A stretch of DNA of 44,869 nucleotides from Pseudomonadota bacterium (GTDB lineage: Bacteria; Pseudomonadota; Alphaproteobacteria; Sphingomonadales; Sphingomonadaceae). The notes beneath the pieces were generated by a model, which was given only the letters and a program-made list of their open reading frames with translations, was not told the DNA's origin and ran no database searches. Below are positions 17,607 to 25,668 of the stretch, piece by piece. Positions within the stretch are counted from its first letter, which is position 1; each line of letters starts with the position of its first letter. The DNA lies in the NCBI GenBank assembly GCA_963205265.1, contig CAUJJI010000073.1, positions 1 to 44,869 on the forward strand. Reading direction: 5' to 3'. The position numbers were made by a program, and so were the translations under genes.

Positions 17607-18833
17607 GTGGATTTCGACCTTTCACCCCGCCAGTCCGAATGGCTCGGCCGGGTTCGCGAATTCATGGCGGCGCACGTCTATCCGGCCGTGCCGACCTATT
17701 ATGCCGAGCTGGACAAGTGCCGCTGGCAGCAGCCCGAAGTGCTCCAGGACCTCAAGGCGAAGGCGAAGGCCGCCGGGCTCTGGAACCTGTTCATGTGCCC
17801 TTCGGAACACGACGAGGACGATTTCCGGGGCGCAGGTCTCACCAACCTCGAATACGCCCCGCTCGCGGAGGAAATGGGCCGGATCACCTGGGCTTCCGAA
17901 GTCTTTAACTGCAGCGCGCCCGACACCGGCAACATGGACCTGCTCCATATGTACGGCTCGCGCGAGCAGAAGGAGCGCTGGCTAAGGTCGCTGATGGCGG
18001 GCGAGATCCGCTCGGCCTATGCGATGACCGAGCCCGACGTCGCGTCGTCGGACGCCACCAACATGCAGACCAGCATTACCCGCGACGGTGAGGACTATGT
18101 CATCGCCGGCCGCAAGTGGTGGATCTCGGGGGTGCTCGACCCGCGCTGCAAGTTCCTCATCGTCATGGGGCGCAGCAATCCCGATGCTCCGCGCCATCAG
18201 CAGGCCTCGCAGGTCATCGTGCCGATCGACGCGCCGGGCCTGCGGATCGGCCGCAATATGACCAACTTCGGCTACGACGACGCCCCGCACGGTCACTGCG
18301 AGGTGACGCTGGACAACGTCCGGGTTCCCGCGGCCAACATGATCCTCGGCGAGGGGCGCGGCTTCGAGATTTCGCAAGGCCGCCTCGGTCCGGGGCGCAT
18401 CCATCACTGCATGCGCATCATCGGCATGGCCGAGGTGGCGCTCGAGAAGATGGTCCGTCGCCTGATGAGCCGCAGTGCGTTCGGCAAGCGGCTGATCGAT
18501 CACTCGCTCTGGGAACAGCGCATCGCCGATGCACGGATCGATATCGAGACTTCGCGCCTGCTGACGCTGAAGGCGGCCGACATGATGGACAAGGTCGGCA
18601 ACAAGGTGGCGCGGCTGGAGATCTCGATGATCAAGGTGATGGCACCCCGCACGGCACTCGGGATCATCGACAATGCGATCCAGGCGTTCGGCGCCGCCGG
18701 CCTCGACAGCGATGCCGGCACCGCAGCCCTGTTCGCGCGGGTGCGGGCGCTGCGCCTCGCGGACGGCCCCGACGAGGTGCACGCCCGCACGATCGCCCGC
18801 CTGGAGATGAAGCGCTATCCGTCGGACGCGTGA
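17607..18833 (+). CDS. ACAD11-type acyl-CoA dehydrogenase
   Basis: A 408-residue FAD-dependent acyl-CoA dehydrogenase. It strongly resembles the dehydrogenase domain of eukaryotic ACAD10/ACAD11: VFNCSAPDTGNM, MTEPDVASSDATN, GEGRGFEISQGRLGPGRIHH and ADGPDEVH all occur in order. At the place where MCAD-type enzymes have the catalytic Glu (YEGT), this protein has ADGP, so the base is not in the usual spot. The start is GTG 17607 with CAGGAG 9 bp before it. It lies 26 bp after the kinase gene, and its stop is 21 bp from a convergent crotonase. Phosphate-eliminating dehydration of a 4-phosphoacyl-CoA is the inferred role. Confidence 0.9.
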   Translation: MDFDLSPRQSEWLGRVREFMAAHVYPAVPTYYAELDKCRWQQPEVLQDLKAKAKAAGLWNLFMCPSEHDEDDFRGAGLTNLEYAPLAEEMGRITWASEVFNCSAPDTGNMDLLHMYGSREQKERWLRSLMAGEIRSAYAMTEPDVASSDATNMQTSITRDGEDYVIAGRKWWISGVLDPRCKFLIVMGRSNPDAPRHQQASQVIVPIDAPGLRIGRNMTNFGYDDAPHGHCEVTLDNVRVPAANMILGEGRGFEISQGRLGPGRIHHCMRIIGMAEVALEKMVRRLMSRSAFGKRLIDHSLWEQRIADARIDIETSRLLTLKAADMMDKVGNKVARLEISMIKVMAPRTALGIIDNAIQAFGAAGLDSDAGTAALFARVRALRLADGPDEVHARTIARLEMKRYPSDA

Positions 18834-18854
18834 CGAGCGGCCCGGCCGGCCGTG

Positions 18855-19700
18855 TCAGCCTTTCGGCTTGGCAAGGTTGGTCGGGTCCATCAGCATCCCG
18901 TGTACCAGCAGATTGTGGGCATGGGTCAGTTGGTGGTGGCCGAATGCGGATTGCAGCACGGTGCCGCGGCCTGCCGCATCCTGCGCGGCGTTGACCGCCT
19001 CCTTCGCCAGCTTCAGCGCGAACAGCGGCTTGCGTGCGATCTCCTGCGCGATCGACAGCGTGAACGCTTCGAGTTCGTCGCCTTCGACGACATGGTTGAT
19101 CATGCCCGCAGCGTGCGCCGCCTCGGCCGTGAGCACGTTCGAGCGGAACAGGAACTCCTTCGCCTTGCGGATGCCCAGTTCGTAGGGATGGTTGAAGAAT
19201 TCGACCCCGCAGACGCCGAGGTCGACCGCGGTGTCCTGAAAGGTCGCGTCCCTCGACGCGATGATGAGGTCGCAGGGCCAGACCAGCATGAGACCGCCGG
19301 TGATGACCTTGCCGTGCACCTGGGCAATGGTGGGCTTGGGAATGTTGCGCCAGCGCTCCGAAAGGCCGAGGTAGGCTTCCTTCTCGTAGGCCATCTGTGC
19401 TTCCGCCCCTGCGCATCCGAAACCGCACCAGGTTCCGACGGTTCTTTCCGCCTGGATGTTTTCATGCGCCGCGCCCGCAGCGATCTCGTCGAGATCGTGC
19501 CCCGACGAGAAATGGGGGCCGTTGGCCGCGAGAATGATCACATGGACATCGTTGTCCTGGGCGGCCCGATCGAAAGCTGCGTTCAGTTCGTAGAGCAGGC
19601 GGGTGCTCTGCGCATTCCGCCGTTCGGGTCGGTTCAGTCGGATCCTTGCGACCCTGGGGGCGGCCATCTCGTAGACGATTTGCTCTGGCGCGGCGCTCAA
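18855..19700 (-). CDS. Crotonase (enoyl-CoA hydratase/isomerase) family protein
   Basis: About 281 residues from a TTG at 19700, preceded by AAAGGA; the open frame extends further upstream without a good start. The oxyanion-hole segments are LAANGPHFSSGHDLDE and VHGKVITGGLML. At the two catalytic Glu positions of typical hydratases this protein appears to have Leu or Met (GGLML) and Ala (QDTAVDLG). It may therefore be an isomerase, hydrolase or C-C-cleaving crotonase rather than a simple hydratase. It is divergent from the first TonB-dependent receptor and convergent with the ACAD11-like gene. The family is certain; the reaction is not. Confidence 0.82.
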   Translation of the reverse strand: MSAAPEQIVYEMAAPRVARIRLNRPERRNAQSTRLLYELNAAFDRAAQDNDVHVIILAANGPHFSSGHDLDEIAAGAAHENIQAERTVGTWCGFGCAGAEAQMAYEKEAYLGLSERWRNIPKPTIAQVHGKVITGGLMLVWPCDLIIASRDATFQDTAVDLGVCGVEFFNHPYELGIRKAKEFLFRSNVLTAEAAHAAGMINHVVEGDELEAFTLSIAQEIARKPLFALKLAKEAVNAAQDAAGRGTVLQSAFGHHQLTHAHNLLVHGMLMDPTNLAKPKG

Positions 19701-19752
19701 CGTCTGATCCTTTCGCAATTTGCCGGGGGGCGGTCCGCATAGGGCAGGGCCA

Positions 19753-19828
19753 GTTGCAGGAATGCAACAGGTGCGCAAAATCGCAACTGCAGTCAAATTG
19801 TCCTGCAGTGCCGTAGCCAATCGATTGG
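19753..19828. promoter_or_regulatory. Cluster of three inverted repeats in divergent promoter region
   Basis: Three perfect inverted repeats lie between the crotonase and the TonB receptor: GTTGCA/TGCAAC with 4-bp spacer (19753-19768), ACTGCAG/CTGCAGT with 10-bp spacer (19786-19809), and the 12-bp palindrome CCAATCGATTGG (19817-19828). Dimeric repressors or activators commonly bind such sites. No -35/-10 pair was assigned with confidence. Confidence 0.45.
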
Positions 19829-19901
19829 TCTATGACTCCAAGCAGAGGTTGAGGGTCGTCGTAGCACGGTGCCCATCGATCGGTCTTGCTGGGAGGCAAC
19901 A

Positions 19902-22328
19902 ATGCAGAAAGTTTCACGATACCTGATCGCGTGTGCCGGTGCGGCCTTGATTTTGCCCGCGCTCTCGGATGCCGCTCTTGCCCAGGCGATGGATCCGGGC
20001 GCAGACGGGATGGCGGAGAGCGGCGAGATCATCGTCACTGCGCGGTGACGGGCCGAGGACATCTCGCGCGTTCCCACGACCGTGTCGGCGCTCGGCGCGG
20101 AAGCGCTGGCCGAACGCTCGATCTCGACGCAGTCCGATCTGCAGGCGGCGGTTCCGGGCCTGATGGTGCGTGAAACCCAGTCCAACAACCAGCTGAACTA
20201 CTCGATCCGCGGCCAGACGGTCGACGCCTTCTCGGGATCGTCGACGGCGGTCGTGCCCTATGTCAACGAAGTGCCGTTCACGGCGGGCGGCATCGCCTCG
20301 TTCTTCGATCTCCAGTCCATCCAGGTGCTCAAGGGGCCGCAGGGAACCCTTTTCGGGCGCAATGCGACCGGCGGCGCGGTGCTTTCGATGACTGCCCAGC
20401 CGACCAACGAGTACGGCGGCAGCCTCAAGCTCGGCTACGGCAACTATGACGCCATCAATGTCGAAGGCGTGGCCAACGTGCCCCTGGTTGCGGACACGGT
20501 GCTGTTCCGCGCAGCCTTCAAGATCGCCCGGCGGGACGGCTACATAGACAACGTCTACCGCGGCCCCGTCTTCAAGGGGAACGACAACAGCGAGCTCGGC
20601 AAGCAGGACAGCACAGCCGTTCGCGGGTCGCTGCTCATCCGGCCCAGCGACACGTTCCAGAACCTGACCATGGTCCAGTACGAGCGGACCAAAGGCAACA
20701 ACTCCGGCACGCGGATCTACTCCTACAACACCTGCGGCTCGAAGGGAGCCGACGGAACGCCGCTCGCCTGCGGCGCGCACCTGTTGTTCGGTCCGCAGCT
20801 GGATGCCAATATCGGCTTCCCCGGTGCCTGGGCCGCCGTGCTTGCCGGCAATCCGGGATACGATCCCACCGGCATCCAGGGCGTCCTTGCGCGTCAGAAC
20901 AACCAGCTGGGCTTCTGGCAGGTCAACGACGCGATGCCGTCCTTCCACAGCGGCGAGGACTGGGCGATCACCAATACGACGACGATCGACCTGTCGGACA
21001 ATCTCAAGCTGAAGAACATCCTCGGGTTTTCCCATTCGCGCGCGATCGATTCGACGGGCCAGACAGGAACCCCCTATCTCCTGATCTCGAATTTCGACGT
21101 CAATCGCCCGGGCAACGGCGCGCTTCGGAATTTCGCGAACGAGGTCGTCAATCGCTCGTTCTCGGACGAGCTCCAGCTCCAGGGCAGCGCTCTGGGTGAC
21201 GGGCTGGAATACATCGTCGGGGGCTACTTCCAGAAGCTCCGCAACCACACGATTTTCCCGCAGAGCTATTTCGGTCTCTCGCCGGTCATCCCGCCCGCCT
21301 CGACCACTTCGAACTTCAAGTCGAACGACCGTGCCGTGGCCGTGTTCGCCCACGGCACCTTCGATCTGGGGACGCTCGCAGGCCTGACCGGCCTGAAGCT
21401 GAGCCTGGGCGGCCGCTATGCCTGGGAGAAGATCTCGCTCGATCACTTGCCGGGCGGCACGTTCTTCGGGCTTACCACCCCCTCGACCAAGTTCGATCGC
21501 GCCAGCTGGAACATCGGGCTCGAGTACCAGGCCACGTCCGAACTGATGCTATATGCCGTCGCCCGCGAAAGCTGGCGCGCCGGGGGCATCAACGGCGTTG
21601 CCCCTCCGGCCTTGAGCGCGACGCTGACCAATACCGACAAGTTCAAGCCCGAAGTGGCCCAGGACTTCGAGGCCGGGCTCAAGTACAATGGCGACCTCGG
21701 CGGGATGCGCGCCCACGCCTACCTTTCGGCCTACACGATGAAGGTCAAGAACGTGCAGCGCGCGCTTTTCCCGACCAATCCGGTCAATCCGGCGCTTGGA
21801 TCGATCGCCATTACGGTCAATGTCCCGGAAGCGCGGATCAAGGGTCTCGAGGCGGACCTCGGGATCAATCTCTCCAGCTGGCTCGAACTCGGCGTCAATG
21901 CTGCGCATACCAGAGCGAAGTTCACCAAGAACATCGCCCGGCCCTTCGGCGTCCCGACGACTTTCGGACCGGTCGCCGACGTGCCCCGCTGGTCGGGCTC
22001 GGCCTATGCCGTGGCGACGGTGCCCCTGACCGGCGACGCGACGCTCAAGCTGCGCGGCGACGTGTACAGCCAGTCGAGCTTCTACTTCTCGAACACGGCA
22101 ATTTCGCTCACTCCGGGGACCAAGCTGCCCGGCTACACCACGGCAAACTTCCGCATCGACGTGGATGACCTCGTCGCCCCCGGACTTGGCCTCGGTCTCT
22201 GGGTTCGCAACGCGTTCAAGGAGAAGTACTACGTCGGCGGGCTTCCGCTCGGCGGGTCGCTCGGCGTCAATTCGGCGAACGTGGGCCGTCCGCGGATGTA
22301 CGGCGCCGAGCTGCGCGCGAAGTTCTGA
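19902..22328 (+). pseudogene. TonB-dependent receptor interrupted by in-frame TGA
   Basis: From ATG 19902 (GGGAGG 5 bp upstream) the reading frame gives a signal peptide, MQKVSRYLIACAGAALILPA then LSDAALAQ, and the sphingomonad hallmark EIIVTAR. Codon 49 (20046-20048) is TGA, where relatives typically have Arg. The same frame continues without any other stop for about 760 residues through plug and 22-strand barrel, including TLFGRNATGGAV and a C-terminal strand ending in AKF. A CGA to TGA transition explains this. The GTG at 20082 has no Shine-Dalgarno sequence and would lack the signal peptide. The gene is therefore a young pseudogene, a phase-variable or readthrough allele, or a sequencing error. 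The original role was outer-membrane uptake of a hydrophobic substrate or siderophore. Confidence 0.88.
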
Positions 22329-22336
22329 AATCAGAT

Positions 22337-22371
22337 CGGTCGGAGCAGGCGGCGCGTTGCCGCTCCGACCG
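22337..22371 (+). terminator. Terminator-like hairpin after first TonB receptor
   Basis: A perfect 10-bp inverted repeat, CGGTCGGAGC and GCTCCGACCG, with a 15-bp loop, begins 9 bp after the receptor stop codon. The stem is very GC-rich, but no T-run follows, so intrinsic termination is only possible, not certain. Confidence 0.45.
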
Positions 22372-22589
22372 TGACCGTTCCAACGGGCCGGATTCCGCAA
22401 GTCGTTGCGGAGCCGGCCCAGGAGCGAGGCCGCACTGGGCCGCACTGGGCTGCAACTCGGTCGCAATTGAGCTGGGCCGGGCCGATGAACTGTGCCGGTT
22501 CGAACGCCGATAACCGCAACTTGAGACTAGAAAACTTGCGCCAGGGGAAAATGCCCGGACGAAGCACGGGTGTATAGGTCTCGCATGCA

Positions 22590-22607
22590 TACGCAAATTT
22601 ATGCGTA
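22590..22607. promoter_or_regulatory. Inverted repeat upstream of second TonB receptor
   Basis: TACGCA and TGCGTA arms flank a 6-bp A/T-rich centre. The repeat ends 14 bp before the ATG at 22622 and directly precedes the Shine-Dalgarno GGGAGG. The location suits an operator or a translational control hairpin for the receptor gene. No Fur-box likeness is apparent. Confidence 0.4.
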
Positions 22608-22621
22608 GTGGGAGGAAAACC

Positions 22622-25069
22622 ATGAGAAAGTCGTTTGGAGCGGTCTTGCTGGCAGGGGCATCCTTGTTGGTCATGCCGGGTGTCGTCTATGCGCAGTCCG
22701 AAGACAATGCTGCGGTAGTAGACGATTCAGAAATCATCGTGACGGCGCGTAAGCGCGACGAAAGGCTGATCGAGGTTCCCGTGGCGATCACGGCGGTGAC
22801 CTCGACCGAGCTGTCGCGCAGCGCCATCAACGGCGTCGACGCGCTCGCCCGGAAGATCCCCGGCCTGGTGGTCGGCGAAGGCGGCGGTACGGTGCAGGGC
22901 GGATCGATTGCGCTGCGCGGCATATCCGCAGCCGACGCAAACCCGCTGGGCGACCAGGCCGTGTCGTTCAACATCGACGGCGTCCAGGTGGCGCGTTCCT
23001 CGATCCGCCGCATGGGTGACTTCGACGTCGCCGGCGTCGAGGTGCTGAAAGGTCCGCAGGCGCTGTTCTACGGCAAGAACAGCCCGGGCGGCATCATCTC
23101 CACGCGCACGGCCGATCCGACCGATCGGTTCGAGGCCGGCGGCAAGCTCGGCTACGAGTTCAACGCCGAGGAAATTCGCGGCGAGGGCTACATTTCGGGC
23201 CCGCTGACGGATTCGTTGGGCGCCCGCCTTGCGTTCTACGGCTCGTCGATGAAGGGCTGGGTCAAGAACCTCGTGCCGCAGTCGGACCCGTTTGCGCCCA
23301 ACAGCAAGACTTCGCCCAACAAGGACGAGATCGCCGTCCGTGGAACGCTCAAGTTCGATGATGGCGGGCCGTTCCGGGCGCGTTTCAAGCTTTCCTTCAA
23401 CGACGTGAAGGACAACAGCAGCACCGCCAACGTCCAGATGGTCGATTGCCCGACCGGCACGCCGTTTGCCGGCGGCACGGTGGCCGATGACTGCAAGGCG
23501 GACGATCGCATCGTTCTCGGCTCGCTCGGGCCGGCCTTCGGCGCGATCACCGCGATCGCAGGCCCTCTCGGCTCTGCCGCGAACCCGTCGGGCAACCCTG
23601 CGCTGCCCTACTCTGCCTTCGGTGACGGATCGCTCCGTTCGCATTCGAAGCAGTGGCTGTCGGGCCTCGAGCTCAACTTCGATGTCACCGAGGACCTGAC
23701 GCTGACCTCGGTGACCGGCTTCTACAAGCTCGACTACTTCAACGTGGCGAACTTCACGTCGACGAGCCGGCCCGACGCCATTCTCGGCTCGGCGAATCTC
23801 CTCGATATCCGCGAGGTCAGCGAGGAAATCCGGCTTGCCAGCAGCTTTGCCGGTCCGATCAACTTCCTCATCGGTGGGCAGTACCAGGACACCAAGGTGA
23901 TCAGCGCCTCGCTCGCCGCGTTCGGCGCTGTCGCCGGCGCGCCGTCCGTGCTCGGCCCGACGCGTCCCAGCCCGTTCGTTGCGTCGAACTACTACCTCAA
24001 CCAGAACGGCAAGGCCTATTCCGTCTTCGGGCAGCTGCAGTTCAAGCCGATACCCGAGATCGAACTGGCGGCTGGTGGTCGCTACTCGCACGAAGAGAAG
24101 GAACTGGTCTCGGTGGTGAACCGTGCGGCCGAGCTGGTCAATGTCCAGCCGTTCCTGTCGAACGGCGGAAACAGGAAGAAGTTCAACAACTTCTCGCCTG
24201 AGATCTCGGTCAGCTATCGCCCGACCGGCGATTTGAACATCTACGCCAACTACAAGCGCGGCTTCCTGTCGGGCGGGTTCAACGGCGGCTCGTTCAACGC
24301 GGCCGGCGACTTCAGCTATCGTCCCCAGAAGGTCAAGGGCTTCGAGGCCGGCGTGAAGAGCCGGCTGTTCGACGGCAAGGTCACGGCGGAACTGGCGCTG
24401 TACTCGTACAAGATCGACGACCTCCAGGTGCAGGTGACGACCCAGGGCACGATCCAGGAGCTGAAGAACGCGGGCAAGGTCTCCTCGAAGGGAGCCGAGT
24501 TCAGCCTGAGCGTGCGTCCGAGCCAGGGCCTCTCGCTCTACGCCAACCTGGCCTATGCGGACGGCACCTACGACGTGTACTATGCGTCCTGCTACACCGG
24601 CCAGGCCACGCTGTCCCCTGGCACCGGCATCGGGCAATGCGCCAGCCAGCCGAACCCGACGAACAACAACATCGTCGGCGTGCTCCAGAACCTGAGCGGG
24701 ACGCAACTGATCCGTTCGCCCGAATGGACCGGGAATGCCGGCTTCGTCTACGAAACCCCGCTGACGAGCTCGACCAAGATCGAGTTCGCGGGCGGCATCA
24801 CCTACAGCGACAGCTACATCACCAACGCGGCTTCGCAGCCTCGCTCACGCTCGCCCAGCTACACCCTGCTCGACGCCTCGGTGCGGGTCGCCGAGGTCGA
24901 CGACAGGTGGGAAGTGGCACTGATCGGGCGCAACCTGACCGACAAGTATTACTGGGTCCGCACATCGGACAACCCGGCAAACTCGGTGCGGCCGACGCAG
25001 CTCGCCGATTCGACTGCCTCGGTAAGCCGCGGGCGCGAAATCATGCTGCGGGTCGGATTCAAGTACTGA
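22622..25069 (+). CDS. TonB-dependent outer-membrane receptor
   Basis: An intact 815-residue receptor. The signal peptide MRKSFGAVLLAGASLLVMPG then VVYAQ is followed by EIIVTARKRDERLIEVP, the TonB-interaction region. The plug domain spans about residues 50-180, with LYFGKNSPGG-like reading ALFYGKNSPGGI. The barrel continues to the aromatic C-terminus RVGFKY. GGGAGG lies 6 bp before the ATG. This family (IPR000531-like receptors) imports large or hydrophobic ligands such as siderophores, sterols or aromatic polymers. It is not interrupted, unlike its upstream neighbour. The preceding inverted repeat suggests regulation, and a strong intrinsic terminator follows. Confidence 0.94.
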   Translation: MRKSFGAVLLAGASLLVMPGVVYAQSEDNAAVVDDSEIIVTARKRDERLIEVPVAITAVTSTELSRSAINGVDALARKIPGLVVGEGGGTVQGGSIALRGISAADANPLGDQAVSFNIDGVQVARSSIRRMGDFDVAGVEVLKGPQALFYGKNSPGGIISTRTADPTDRFEAGGKLGYEFNAEEIRGEGYISGPLTDSLGARLAFYGSSMKGWVKNLVPQSDPFAPNSKTSPNKDEIAVRGTLKFDDGGPFRARFKLSFNDVKDNSSTANVQMVDCPTGTPFAGGTVADDCKADDRIVLGSLGPAFGAITAIAGPLGSAANPSGNPALPYSAFGDGSLRSHSKQWLSGLELNFDVTEDLTLTSVTGFYKLDYFNVANFTSTSRPDAILGSANLLDIREVSEEIRLASSFAGPINFLIGGQYQDTKVISASLAAFGAVAGAPSVLGPTRPSPFVASNYYLNQNGKAYSVFGQLQFKPIPEIELAAGGRYSHEEKELVSVVNRAAELVNVQPFLSNGGNRKKFNNFSPEISVSYRPTGDLNIYANYKRGFLSGGFNGGSFNAAGDFSYRPQKVKGFEAGVKSRLFDGKVTAELALYSYKIDDLQVQVTTQGTIQELKNAGKVSSKGAEFSLSVRPSQGLSLYANLAYADGTYDVYYASCYTGQATLSPGTGIGQCASQPNPTNNNIVGVLQNLSGTQLIRSPEWTGNAGFVYETPLTSSTKIEFAGGITYSDSYITNAASQPRSRSPSYTLLDASVRVAEVDDRWEVALIGRNLTDKYYWVRTSDNPANSVRPTQLADSTASVSRGREIMLRVGFKY

Positions 25070-25093
25070 TCCCTGCCCGCAATCGACCTTCCC

Positions 25094-25126
25094 AAGCGGC
25101 CGCCTGCAAATGGCGGCCGCTTTTTT
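25094..25126 (+). terminator. Intrinsic terminator of TonB receptor gene
   Basis: AAGCGGCCGCC and GGCGGCCGCTT form a perfect 11-bp stem with a 7-nt loop, followed by six T residues, 25 bp after the receptor stop. This is the clearest rho-independent terminator in the window. On the opposite strand no T-run follows the hairpin, so it is directional. Confidence 0.9.
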
Positions 25127-25164
25127 GGTGCTTGGTCAGTGGGAGTTCAATCCCGCAGGAGTGG

Positions 25165-25668
25165 TCAGCGCCGCGCGCCCTGACCGTAGAATGCCGGCGC
25201 GACGATCTTTGCTTCTTCGATGTTCTGCCAGGCCAGGTAGCCGCGGATCGCTTCGCGCAAGGGGGTATAGCCGGAACTGCCCGACCATTCCGCGCCTCCC
25301 TCGATAAGCGCGCGCAGCGCCGCATGCAGGCCTTCGCGCAAGTGCCCGATGCGCGCTGCGATCCCTTCGTGACCCACCGTGGTCTCGCGTTCGGCGGCTG
25401 CCAGCGCGGCATCGAGCGCCTGGAGCGCCGGTCGGGCGTCCACCCCTTCGAAGAAGGTTCTCGCCTGCGCCAGCAGGTCGTGCAACTTCGGCAATTCTGC
25501 CGCGAAGCTCGCGGGCTCGTGCCGGAGCTGGTTCAGCACGAAGCGGATCATGTGCCGGGTGGTGGTGGCGGCACTCAGGACATCGGCTTCCTTGAGGCGC
25601 GGCAATACGCTTTCGTCGAGCGTGGCGATCAGGTTTTCGAGCACATCGGCAGGGCGGGGATGGATCAT
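25165..25668 (-). CDS. Small helical protein, LvaB/DUF6285-like, kinase-associated
   Basis: A 167-residue, almost wholly helical protein with no signal peptide. It starts MIHPRPADVLENLIATLDES and has LPKLHDLLAQARTFFEG and AWQNIEEAKI. Its ATG overlaps the stop of the kinase gene by 4 bp (ATGA), so the two are translationally coupled. In Pseudomonas the small protein LvaB is encoded beside the kinase LvaA and is needed for its activity, and its family (DUF6285) is usually adjacent to APH kinases. By size, helical character and position this gene looks like such a partner. That is inference; sequence similarity could not be tested. It is the last gene of the long minus-strand run. Confidence 0.65.
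   Translation of the reverse strand: MIHPRPADVLENLIATLDESVLPRLKEADVLSAATTTRHMIRFVLNQLRHEPASFAAELPKLHDLLAQARTFFEGVDARPALQALDAALAAAERETTVGHEGIAARIGHLREGLHAALRALIEGGAEWSGSSGYTPLREAIRGYLAWQNIEEAKIVAPAFYGQGARR

Larger units (their letters stand above)
22329..22621. other. Intergenic region between the two TonB receptors
   Basis: Some 290 bp without a gene. It holds the terminator-like hairpin (22337-22371), an inverted repeat CCGCAA/TTGCGG at 22395-22410, a perfect tandem 10-bp duplication (cgcactgggc at 22431-22440 and 22441-22450), and an inverted repeat just before the second receptor. A promoter for that receptor must lie here, but I could not assign its boxes. Confidence 0.5.

Noticed and set aside
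18834..18854. GGCCCGGCCGGCC palindromic stretch between convergent genes as a terminator
   Set aside because: The gap is only 21 bp, the palindrome is short with no clear loop and no T-run, so it was not called.
20046..20048. Selenocysteine coding by TGA in the first TonB receptor
   Set aside because: TonB receptors are not selenoproteins, and Arg is expected at this position; no convincing SECIS-type hairpin was seen directly downstream.
22727..24706. Long minus-strand open frame opposite the second TonB receptor
   Set aside because: Composition is Arg/Ala/Val-rich without any domain, and the plus-strand receptor explains the region.
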